Origin: an uncultured Ignavibacteria bacterium
GTDB lineage: Bacteria; Bacteroidota; Ignavibacteria; Tepidaquicellales; Tepidaquicellaceae
Assembly: GCA_937974175.1 (NCBI GenBank)
Contig: CALJIG010000026.1
Location: 35,902 to 99,901 of the forward strand
DNA: 64,000 bases
Direction of reading: 5' to 3'
Below are positions 32,280-39,917 of this stretch, one piece after another. A program made the position numbers and the translations under genes. A model generated the notes under the pieces. That model did no database searches. It was not told the DNA's origin and saw only the letters and a list, made by a program, of their open reading frames with translations. How positions within the stretch are numbered: position 1 is the first letter of the stretch; each line of letters starts with the position of its first letter.

Positions 32280-33143
32280 TTAGAATATTATATGAGTTCC
32301 GATTGATTTAATGTTTAACGATTTATCGTAGTACTGTCCTTTATAATCCTGTCCGTTATAAAGTGAAAAGAATATATTCACTCCCCTGTTATCAAAGCCG
32401 CCGATGTTTAATCCTGTTTCAAAGCTTTCATTAAAAACTGAATTTCCTTTTACAGAAGCATTCCGAAGCTCGTTAGATAAATATACTCCAAAATAATCAT
32501 TGAATGAATATCTTAATTCGTTGCCGATCTGCAGCGATACTTTTCCGAAATCATCCGGAATACTGTGCATAAGCAAATTTACTCCCAGCAGTATTCTTAA
32601 TACAAAATTTGGTCTTATTTTATAATCATAAATTCCTGCAAGTTCAATAAACTCTCTGCTGTAAACAACCGGAGTAAAAATCGTATCGGTCACCGGGTAC
32701 TTATGCCCGTCTTCAAAATGAGATGATATATGAGCAATTCTTAATCGGGATGAAATTATTGAAATCGGATTTAACTCGGTCTTATAATTAAAAGACACAC
32801 CAAAATAATAATCAACCGCATCTACAGGAAATTTAAAGTTATCTTCTTTCCTTAAATTTGAGAATGTAAAAAACTCAGCTCCGAGTGATGCAGTATATTT
32901 TTTTGTTTTAATTCCGACTATATCTACAGAAGCTCCGATATCAAGCTTTAAATTTTCCTGCTGGATATTCGAACTGATTCCGATTTTTGATTCGAATATA
33001 GAAGCCTGGATAGGTCTGAAAACTTCATTTGTATGAACAAAGTATAGTTCAGGTTGTGAATATACCTCTGAATTAATTATAAACGAAAAAAGGGCTAATC
33101 CTAAAAGGACTGAACCCTTAAAAATCTTTAACGAAAATTTCAA
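32280..33143 (-). CDS. Putative outer-membrane beta-barrel protein (DUF1207-like)
   Basis: A 287-aa protein with a signal peptide (about 8-29, ends Val-Tyr-Ser-Gln). It is followed by alternating beta-strand-like segments and ends in Phe, typical of an outer-membrane barrel. Its pattern (Arg-Leu-Arg-Ile-Ala-His-Ile-Ser-Ser-His and Val-Tyr-Ser-Arg-Glu) recalls DUF1207 proteins; that name is tentative. TTG is the only early start. It is linked closely to the propeller at 31406, so the two may act together at the envelope. Confidence 0.65.
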   Translation of the reverse strand: MKFSLKIFKGSVLLGLALFSFIINSEVYSQPELYFVHTNEVFRPIQASIFESKIGISSNIQQENLKLDIGASVDIVGIKTKKYTASLGAEFFTFSNLRKEDNFKFPVDAVDYYFGVSFNYKTELNPISIISSRLRIAHISSHFEDGHKYPVTDTIFTPVVYSREFIELAGIYDYKIRPNFVLRILLGVNLLMHSIPDDFGKVSLQIGNELRYSFNDYFGVYLSNELRNASVKGNSVFNESFETGLNIGGFDNRGVNIFFSLYNGQDYKGQYYDKSLNIKSIGTHIIF

Positions 33144-33178
33144 TTTGTATAGTTGTATAGAATAATGTATAAATTATA

Positions 33179-34270
33179 TTAGTTATATTTTCTTCTGCTC
33201 TTTAAATAATCTGTAAATATAAATTGTCCCAGCTTATCAAGTCCTGAATAATACGCAGAGCCGCTGTTTGCTTTTGTAAAATCCTCAATGAAATTTCTCA
33301 GATAATAATCCTGCGCAATCATGAATGTTGTAATTTTTATTCTATCCTTTCTGCATGCAACAGCTTCATCGAGAGTTTTGTTTACAATCCTCGGATCAAG
33401 TCCGAATGAGTTTTTATACAGTCTTCCGTCATCGGTAAAAATTGCAGAAGGCTTCCCATCGGTAATCATAAAAATCTGCTTGTTAGATGTTCCTTTTCTT
33501 TTCAGAATATTCCTTGCAAGTCTTAGTCCGGCTTTTGTATTTGTATGATAAGGTCCAACCGATAGAAACGGTAAATCTCTCAACGATATAGCTTTCGCAT
33601 CATCGCCAAATACTATTATATCAAGTTTATCTTTCGGAAATTTCGAAAGTATTAATTCAGATAAAGCCAGAGCAACTTCTTTAGCCGGAGTAATTCTGTC
33701 CTCTCCGTATAAAATCATACTATGCGAAATATCAATCATTAAAACTGTTGCAACAGTCGTCTGCGCCTCGGTTTCAAAAACTTCTATGTCGTCTTCTTCT
33801 AATCTGAAATTATTAAGGTCAGTTTTGAGAAATGCGTTCTTTATTGTGGAAGTTAAATCTATGTTTGTTATCTGGTCACCGAATTTATACTTCTTCAGCT
33901 CAGCCATCTTTTCTACGCCAGAACCTGTTTTATTAGTTTCATGAAATCCCGTTGTATCAGGCTTCAATCCGGAAAAAATATTATTCATTGCATCAAGTCT
34001 TATTCTCTGCGAGCCTTTGGGAGTCAACTGCATCAATCCTTCTTTCTCGGCAATGTATCCTTTCTTCTTAAGCTCATCTACAAAATCAGAAAAAGTAAGA
34101 TTATCATCGAATAAATTATTCTCATCACTAAGCATCTTCATCCATTCAAGCGCTTCCTCTACATCTCCATTCGTTTGAATAAGAATATAGTTATAGATTG
34201 ATAAAAGATTTTCAAGTCTTTTATCATCTGTCATTGAATCAGGACGCCATTGTGAATAAAGTATGTTCAA
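33179..34270 (-). CDS. VWA-domain protein
   Basis: A 363-aa cytoplasmic protein with a C-terminal von Willebrand A domain. The MIDAS motif is Asp-Ile-Ser-His-Ser-Met at about 183, with Thr and Asp ligands further on (Thr-Asp-Gly-Lys-Pro-Ser). The N-terminal ~150 residues are helical, with a short winged-helix-like part (Phe-Val-Asp-Glu-Leu-Lys-Lys-Lys-Gly-Tyr-Ile). A TTG start gives Asn-Ile-Leu-Tyr-Ser-Gln-Trp, plausible for this family; an ATG at 34234 is the alternative. Such proteins often work with a MoxR AAA ATPase, but none is present here. Role is unknown. Confidence 0.8.
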   Translation of the reverse strand: MNILYSQWRPDSMTDDKRLENLLSIYNYILIQTNGDVEEALEWMKMLSDENNLFDDNLTFSDFVDELKKKGYIAEKEGLMQLTPKGSQRIRLDAMNNIFSGLKPDTTGFHETNKTGSGVEKMAELKKYKFGDQITNIDLTSTIKNAFLKTDLNNFRLEEDDIEVFETEAQTTVATVLMIDISHSMILYGEDRITPAKEVALALSELILSKFPKDKLDIIVFGDDAKAISLRDLPFLSVGPYHTNTKAGLRLARNILKRKGTSNKQIFMITDGKPSAIFTDDGRLYKNSFGLDPRIVNKTLDEAVACRKDRIKITTFMIAQDYYLRNFIEDFTKANSGSAYYSGLDKLGQFIFTDYLKSRRKYN

Positions 34271-34294
34271 CTATAGTTTGTTATAAAAAGTGTG

Positions 34295-35719
34295 TTATAA
34301 AAATTTAAACAAGTTAAAGAATAAATTCGGGAAGAACCCGAATACTAATGTACCTACTATTGCCAATGAAAGTCCCGTCATGCTCATAAAGCTTACGTTC
34401 TCTGTTTCCTGTGCGCTGTCTGCTTCACTGAACCACATATAAACTATTACTCTTAAATAATAGTAAATTGAAACAAGACTGAGTAAAATACCTATAACAG
34501 ATAACCAGATCAAACCTGCCTTTATTGATGCAAAGAATAAATAATACTTGCCCCAGAACCCTGCAAAAGGAGGAATACCTGCTAATGAAAATAAGAATAA
34601 CGTCATAAAAGTTGCAAGCCACGGATTACGTTTTGCAAGCCCCTTATATGAATCTAAGTTCAAGTTAGCGTAGTCTTTCGAGTCAGCAGATTTCTTTTCA
34701 ATTATAGAAACAATAAGGAAAGCACCAAGCTGCATGAATGTATATGCAACTAAGTAGTAAGCAATTCCCTTTGTTGCAAGCTCATTCATCGAAGCAATAC
34801 CGACCATAATATAACCTGCGCTGGATATTGATGAGTATGCAAGAAGTCTTTTAATATTTGTCTGAGCAAGAGCGATAACATTACCGAAGAGCATTGTTAC
34901 TACTGCAAGCACTGAAAACACCTGCTGGAATTCATTTATATGAACATTCAGAATAAAAGGAAGTATTGTACCCACTGCTGCAATCTTACCTGCAGTTGAC
35001 ATCATACCTGATACAATTGTCGGCGCGCCATCGTAAACATCGGGAATCCACATGTGAAACGGAAAGATACCCATTTTGAATAAGAAACCTATCAGGTATA
35101 ATCCAAAGCCGATTACAAAAATTGAGCTCTTAAAATTTTCGGGATTGGAATAAAGAATTGTTAGATTTGTTGTACCTGTTACACCATACATCAACGAAAT
35201 ACCGTAGATAATAAATCCCGTCATAAATGCGCCAAGTAAAAAATACTTCAATGCGCTTTCATTTGACTTAGGTCTTTTTCTAAGAAAGCCTGCAAGTATA
35301 TAAAAGCAAATTGACATAAGTTCAAGTCCTATGAAAATTATAAGAATATCATTACCCCATATCATCAGAAACATTCCCATTATTGCAAAGAGCAGAAGCG
35401 AATAAAACTCGCCGAAGTTAATGTCCTCTTTTTCAAGATAACTTTTAGCGCTTATTATTGTTATAAGCATACCTGCGAGAATCGTGACCGTGAATGCTAT
35501 CGTTACATTTGTAAGGTGGAAGTAATTATTAAAAATTATCTGGTCTTTATTCAGACCTGTGAACGACGTTGCCAGTGCAGCAATTATTGCTACAATACTA
35601 AAGCCGTAGATTATCTGCGCATTTTTTTTGAAAGAAATTTCAAGAATCATTGTAAGTAAAGCAGCGCACGTTATTATAAGTAACGGTATAATTTCAGCAA
35701 AGTCTTTTAAAGGGATCAT
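34295..35719 (-). CDS. nuoN: NADH-quinone oxidoreductase subunit N
   Basis: A 474-aa proton-pumping membrane subunit of complex I with about 13-14 helices. The conserved central region includes Leu-Glu-Leu-Met-Ser-Ile-Cys-Phe-Tyr and Phe-Lys-Met-Gly-Ile-Phe-Pro-Phe-His-Met-Trp-Ile-Pro-Asp-Val-Tyr-Asp-Gly-Ala-Pro, with the channel Lys and the conserved His. It stands alone: no other nuo gene is in the window, and the 5' neighbour is vanZ with a 4-base ATGA overlap. It may be the detached last gene of the nuo operon or a second copy. Confidence 0.93.
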   Translation of the reverse strand: MIPLKDFAEIIPLLIITCAALLTMILEISFKKNAQIIYGFSIVAIIAALATSFTGLNKDQIIFNNYFHLTNVTIAFTVTILAGMLITIISAKSYLEKEDINFGEFYSLLLFAIMGMFLMIWGNDILIIFIGLELMSICFYILAGFLRKRPKSNESALKYFLLGAFMTGFIIYGISLMYGVTGTTNLTILYSNPENFKSSIFVIGFGLYLIGFLFKMGIFPFHMWIPDVYDGAPTIVSGMMSTAGKIAAVGTILPFILNVHINEFQQVFSVLAVVTMLFGNVIALAQTNIKRLLAYSSISSAGYIMVGIASMNELATKGIAYYLVAYTFMQLGAFLIVSIIEKKSADSKDYANLNLDSYKGLAKRNPWLATFMTLFLFSLAGIPPFAGFWGKYYLFFASIKAGLIWLSVIGILLSLVSIYYYLRVIVYMWFSEADSAQETENVSFMSMTGLSLAIVGTLVFGFFPNLFFNLFKFL

Positions 35720-36120
35720 TGAGTTGTTTCGGGTTTATTCGAGTTTATAAATGGAAGTTTCTTGTAAAAAATTTTAATGAATATTACGCATAACAATGCA
35801 CCCACTGTATCGGCAATCCAGTCTAAAATATCACTGGAGCGTCCCGGAACAAAATACTGATGCAATTCATCCGTTATGCCATATAGCGATGCAAACAGCC
35901 AGGCAAAAAATAACGGTGAACTGTGTAATTTAGTAAATTTTGTTTGATTTTTTAAGGAATAAAAAAATAATAAACATAAGCCGAAATAAATGATAAAGTG
36001 AACATATTTATCAATTAAAGTTATGTCTATCTCAGGGAAATTATCTCCCGGTAAAGAGGATTCAATGAATATTGCTGCTGCATATATCAGCAGTAAAAAA
36101 TGAAATATCTTTCGGTTCAA
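35716..36120 (-). CDS. VanZ-family membrane protein
   Basis: A 134-aa protein with four hydrophobic helices (about 5-20, 36-56, 68-84 and 100-120) and the VanZ-like charged loop His-Gln-Tyr-Phe-Val-Pro-Gly-Arg-Ser-Ser-Asp-x-x-Asp-Trp. VanZ proteins give low-level teicoplanin resistance in some bacteria, but most chromosomal copies have unknown function. The TTG start overlaps the upstream stop as TTGA, and its own stop overlaps nuoN as ATGA: both junctions suggest coupling. Confidence 0.85.
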   Translation of the reverse strand: MNRKIFHFLLLIYAAAIFIESSLPGDNFPEIDITLIDKYVHFIIYFGLCLLFFYSLKNQTKFTKLHSSPLFFAWLFASLYGITDELHQYFVPGRSSDILDWIADTVGALLCVIFIKIFYKKLPFINSNKPETTQ

Positions 36121-37673
36121 ACTTTATTTAATGGATTAAGAATGGTATTAACTGCATGGGGAATTTTATTTATTAAATCTGTAGCCTTGTATGTAAAATT
36201 GTTTCTCTGATTTATGTTAAGCAAATCTGCGCACTTTCCATGAATATATACTCCTTCAATTGCGCTGTTCAAAGCATCATGCGTTCTTGAATATAATGAA
36301 GCGACAATTCCCGAAAGCACATCACCGCTTCCTGCTGTAGAAAGTATAGAGTTGCCCGAAGAGTTTATATAAAAATATTCTCCGTTAGTTATTATTGAAG
36401 GAGAGCCTTTTAAAATAAGCACTACATTTTTCTCTTTGGCATACTTCATAGTAAGGTTATAAAAATCTGCTTTCACTTCGTCAGTAGTAATATTCATCAG
36501 GTTTGCAAACTCACCTAAATGCGGAGTCAAAATAATTTTGTTCTTTCTCTTCTTTATCTTAACATTTTTAAAAGCAGTCAAGCCGTCAGCATCTAAAACT
36601 ATAGGCACATCGTTTTCAGAAATTATTTTTGTTATCAATTCCAATGTTTCAGAATTTTTTGAAACTCCGGGACCAAGCAATAAACAATCACTCCACTTAA
36701 TTTTTTCTTTAATCTTATCATAGGCTGATAAACCTAATGTATGTTCATCTGTTTCAGGCAATGCTGCTGTCATTACTTCAGTAAGTTTCTTCGCAAGAAT
36801 TACATTAAGCGAATCCGGTATTCCTAAAATAACTGCGCCGCTGCCGGACACTAACGCAGACTGCGAGCACAAATACGCCGCTCCCGTTAATCCCTTTGAG
36901 CCTGCTAAAGCAAAAACCTTTCCGCTTGAATATTTATAGCTGTTAATACTTCGTGAAGGAATTATCGCCGTAACATCTTTCTCTTCAATCTTAAATATTT
37001 TTCTGTCATTCAGAACACCAAAGAATTTTTCTGAAACGCCGATATCAACATTAACATTTTCTCCTGATACTTCCCTGCCTGTGAAGAATTGGGAATGAAA
37101 CTTCTTTACTCCCATTGAAATAGTATAACCAGCTTTGATACACTCTTCAGTCTGATTATATTTAAATAAACCCGAAGGAGTATCAACTGCAAAAACTGTC
37201 TTTCGCTTTATCTCATTTATCTCTTTAAAGATAGATTGTAATCTTAGTTCAAGCTCACCTTTAAAGCCAATTCCGAATACAGAATCTATTAAAACTAAAC
37301 TTTTTGATTTAAGATGATTTTCTATTTCCTTCCACGTTTTTAGATAGAATATTGAAACAGATTCCTTATATGATTTTAATACTGTATAATTTGCTAATGC
37401 AACGCCTTTCAATTCAACTTGCGGATATAGGAGTATTACAGTTGATTTTATTTTGCGATTTGCAAGGTGCCTTGCAATAACAAATCCGTCTCCGGCATTA
37501 TTGCCTTTGCCTGCAAGTATTACAACTTTTGAGTTTGAGTTAATTTTAGATACAATGAACTCTGCAGCATTTCTGCCTGCATTTTCCATTAAGATTATGG
37601 AAGGTATTGAAAGTTTATCTATGATTTTTTTTTCAACACTGAGTACTTCACTGTTGAAAAACACGCTTTTCAT
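36117..37673 (-). CDS. nnrD: Bifunctional NAD(P)H-hydrate epimerase/dehydratase
   Basis: A 518-aa fusion repairing damaged NAD(P)HX. The N-terminal YjeF_N epimerase domain spans about 1-215 (Gly-Lys-Gly-Asn-Asn-Ala-Gly-Asp-Gly-Phe-Val, Ala-Val-Asp-Thr-Pro-Ser-Gly). The C-terminal ribokinase-like dehydratase domain spans about 230-510 (Ala-Gly-Ser-Lys-Gly-Leu-Thr-Gly-Ala, Leu-Asp-Ala-Asp-Gly, Thr-Pro-His-Leu-Gly-Glu, Gly-Ser-Gly-Asp-Val-Leu-Ser-Gly). Both halves look intact. Its stop overlaps the vanZ start by four bases. Confidence 0.94.
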   Translation of the reverse strand: MKSVFFNSEVLSVEKKIIDKLSIPSIILMENAGRNAAEFIVSKINSNSKVVILAGKGNNAGDGFVIARHLANRKIKSTVILLYPQVELKGVALANYTVLKSYKESVSIFYLKTWKEIENHLKSKSLVLIDSVFGIGFKGELELRLQSIFKEINEIKRKTVFAVDTPSGLFKYNQTEECIKAGYTISMGVKKFHSQFFTGREVSGENVNVDIGVSEKFFGVLNDRKIFKIEEKDVTAIIPSRSINSYKYSSGKVFALAGSKGLTGAAYLCSQSALVSGSGAVILGIPDSLNVILAKKLTEVMTAALPETDEHTLGLSAYDKIKEKIKWSDCLLLGPGVSKNSETLELITKIISENDVPIVLDADGLTAFKNVKIKKRKNKIILTPHLGEFANLMNITTDEVKADFYNLTMKYAKEKNVVLILKGSPSIITNGEYFYINSSGNSILSTAGSGDVLSGIVASLYSRTHDALNSAIEGVYIHGKCADLLNINQRNNFTYKATDLINKIPHAVNTILNPLNKV

Positions 37674-37678
37674 TTTTG

Positions 37679-38332
37679 TTACGAGATTAACTCTTTCATT
37701 TTTTTAATAACATCTGCTCTATCCTTGCTTCCGAACACTGAATTTCCGCATACGAACATATCTACTCCGGCATCGGATAACTCTTTTATGTTTGCTAAAT
37801 CAACTCCGCCATCAATTTCAATTTTACAGTTTAAGCCGCGTTCTGTTATCTGCTTTTTTAATGCTCTTACTTTATCAAGAACATTCGGAATAAATTTCTG
37901 CCCGCCAAAGCCGGGATTTACACTCATGAGCAAAACATAATCAACATAGGGAAGAATATACTCGAGTACATTGATTGATGTGGCCGGATTTAATACAACG
38001 CCCGCCTTTACTCCTGCATCTTTTATCTGATTTACGACTCTGTTAAGATGATAATTATTTTCATAGTGAACGGATATATAATCAGCGCCTGCATCAGCAA
38101 AATCTTTTATGTACTTGGACGGTTCGTTTATCATTAAATGTACATCCAGCGGTAAGTCAGTCATTGCATTGACCTGCTTAATAACTGACTGCCCGAAGCT
38201 AATGTTCGGAACAAAATTACCGTCCATTATATCGCAGTGCAATATATCGGCGTCGGCTTTTTCTACTTCTTTTATCTCTTCCTTTAGCTTTGCAAAGTTA
38301 GCTGAAAGCAGCGAGGGACATAAGTACTTCAT
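37679..38332 (-). CDS. rpe: Ribulose-phosphate 3-epimerase
   Basis: A 217-aa TIM-barrel enzyme of the pentose phosphate pathway. It has His-Cys-Asp-Ile-Met-Asp-Gly-Asn-Phe-Val-Pro-Asn (metal and catalytic Asp), Asp-Val-His-Leu-Met, Met-Ser-Val-Asn-Pro-Gly-Phe-Gly-Gly-Gln and Ile-Asp-Gly-Gly-Val with the second catalytic Asp. The ATG overlaps the TGA of the PASTA gene (ATGA), and nnrD follows five bases later. It is clearly part of the operon. Confidence 0.95.
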   Translation of the reverse strand: MKYLCPSLLSANFAKLKEEIKEVEKADADILHCDIMDGNFVPNISFGQSVIKQVNAMTDLPLDVHLMINEPSKYIKDFADAGADYISVHYENNYHLNRVVNQIKDAGVKAGVVLNPATSINVLEYILPYVDYVLLMSVNPGFGGQKFIPNVLDKVRALKKQITERGLNCKIEIDGGVDLANIKELSDAGVDMFVCGNSVFGSKDRADVIKKMKELIS

Positions 38333-39318
38333 TGGTTACCATCCTTTGGCTTATCAACTTTTTTCTTTGTATCAGTTGTCTTCTTATCGTCTTTTTTATC
38401 GTCCTTCTTCGGCTCTACACCTTTCTTCTTTTCTACTTCTTTCTTCTTAGTATCAGGATCATTTTTAGGAGCAGTTATTTCCTTATCGCCTGTCTTCTTA
38501 TCTGTTTTCTTCTCTTCTTTCTTTGTATCAGTTCCGTTATCTGCATCAGGTACTTTCTTATCGTTCGGAGTATTATCTACTGCCGGCTTTTCTTCCGTCT
38601 CAACTTTTTTCTTTCTTGATACAAACAGGTCTACTGCCGTATTTTCATTTGCAGTCTTATCTTTCTTAGGATATTGGTCAACAATTTGTCCCGGAGGCAA
38701 ATCGTTATTTGTCTGATAATTTATCTTGCCAAGCTTTAGCTTTTTATCCGCTATCAGCTTCTTAGCATCTTCAAGTTTTTTCCCTATTAAATCCGGTACA
38801 ATCAAATCCCCTTTTATCATACCGTCGCTGATTATCAAATCAATCTTCGTGCTTCTTTTAACTTTGCTTCCCGGCTGAATTATCTGAGAGATTACACTCT
38901 CTTCTTTAACGTCATTTGAGTTCTTCCTTACCGTCTCACCGACCTGCAGACCTCTTTGCTCAAGAGTAAATTTAGCATCGCGAAGACTTCTGCCGTGTAA
39001 TGCCGGGACTTCAACAAGCTGCTCGCCGCCGCAAACAGTAAGATATATTCTTCTGCCGTATTTTACAATCTGGTCAGCGGGAGGGTTCTGGTCGATTATC
39101 TCGCCGATTGGTTTATTCTCATCATAACGTATATCGCCCTGCTTCACTTCAAGCCCTACAGCTTCTATCTTCTTCTTAGCGTCTAAAAAATTCAGTCCGA
39201 CTACACTCGGTACTTTTGCCGTATCAGTGTGTTTTACATACCACGGCATAATTACGCTGTTAAACAGCAAAACCATAGCAATTACGCCTACAAATAATAT
39301 TAAAAGTCTTTTCCACAT
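38329..39318 (-). CDS. Membrane-anchored PASTA-domain protein with Lys-rich tail
   Basis: A 329-aa protein with one N-terminal membrane segment (about 4-26), then three PASTA domains (about 35-100, 102-170 and 171-238; each has a Val-Pro-x-x-x-Gly-x-x-x-x-x-Ala core). Then comes an ~85-residue tail almost wholly of Lys, Asp, Glu and Thr. In Firmicutes and Actinobacteria PASTA domains sit on serine/threonine kinases or PBPs and sense cell-wall muropeptides; here no kinase or transpeptidase domain is present. It is probably the first gene of the rpe-nnr operon. It may bind peptidoglycan. Confidence 0.85.
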   Translation of the reverse strand: MWKRLLILFVGVIAMVLLFNSVIMPWYVKHTDTAKVPSVVGLNFLDAKKKIEAVGLEVKQGDIRYDENKPIGEIIDQNPPADQIVKYGRRIYLTVCGGEQLVEVPALHGRSLRDAKFTLEQRGLQVGETVRKNSNDVKEESVISQIIQPGSKVKRSTKIDLIISDGMIKGDLIVPDLIGKKLEDAKKLIADKKLKLGKINYQTNNDLPPGQIVDQYPKKDKTANENTAVDLFVSRKKKVETEEKPAVDNTPNDKKVPDADNGTDTKKEEKKTDKKTGDKEITAPKNDPDTKKKEVEKKKGVEPKKDDKKDDKKTTDTKKKVDKPKDGNQ

Positions 39319-39344
39319 GATTCTTATAAGTTACTTAATGGGGG

Positions 39345-39813
39345 TTAAAAATGAAATGTATATATGTATATAAACTTGTATGTAATACAAAAAGTTTCGG
39401 CATTTGGTCGGAAAATAGTCGGATTCTTATTCAATTACGAATTCCAAATTACGAATTACGAGTTTTTTTCATATTCCACTATTTTCACTATTAGATTTTG
39501 GTCGGAAAATAGTCGGGTTTTTAAAATCTCGATATTGTAAAAACAATCTTTGTAATTTTCATTTCTGATTTTGGTCGGAAAATGGTTGGATTTCTGAGCG
39601 GAGCTCAGTCCCGTCTTTAGCGGGATCCATTCAGTTTCAATTTCCAAATTCCAAATTATTTTTGTGATTTGGTCGGAAAAAAGTCGGGTTATTATGTAAA
39701 GTCGAATTCACATACCCATAAAAAAAACTCTTACAATATAATAAGAAAAAAATTATCACGAAAGAAAATCTTCCCTATTAGTAGGTATAATTATAATTTT
39801 TTTCTTGACAGAT
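39345..39813. repeat. Non-coding repeat mosaic 2, inverted relative to mosaic 1
   Basis: About 470 bp, with no gene from 39319 to 39917. Four GTCGG pairs with an exact 11-bp period lie at 39407, 39501, 39574 (second word GTTGG) and 39672. A ~75-bp module (39418-39492) is homologous to 21033-21108 in inverse orientation. The TCCCG-CTTTAG hairpin module (39585-39627) matches 21606-21648 inverted. The end motif CCTATTAGTAGG with a T-tract and CTTGACAG (39774-39813) is the inverse of 20655-20697. Module order differs between the two loci. Confidence 0.85.
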
Positions 39814-39818
39814 ACATA

Positions 39819-39856
39819 AAAAAAATCCTTCTCAATATTAAATACTATTGAGAAGG
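39819..39856 (-). terminator. Rho-independent terminator of the PLD gene
   Basis: On the minus strand CCTTCTCAAT/ATTGAGAAGG (39827-39836, 39847-39856) is followed by an eight-T tract. The hairpin repeat at 39881 lies between it and the stop codon. Confidence 0.85.
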
Positions 39857-39880
39857 AAAAATAATTTCTTTAGTAACATG

Positions 39881-39906
39881 CCTTCCCAACGAGGACGTTG
39901 GGAAGG
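39881..39906. repeat. Hairpin repeat H, copy 3
   Basis: A perfect 11-bp stem CCTTCCCAACG/CGTTGGGAAGG with loop AGGA. It has the same core as the two copies in mosaic 1, with a compensated outer base pair. It begins 11 bases after the PLD stop codon. Confidence 0.9.
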
Positions 39907-39917
39907 AGGAACTTATC

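Noticed and set aside
38332..38619. 95-codon plus-strand ORF rich in Leu, Phe and Ile
   Set aside because: It is the complement of the Lys-rich PASTA tail; the apparent membrane protein is a mirror of Lys/Glu codons.
39669..39851. 60-codon plus-strand ORF at the edge of mosaic 2
   Set aside because: Lys/Tyr/Asn-rich product from AT-rich repeat sequence that also covers the PLD terminator.
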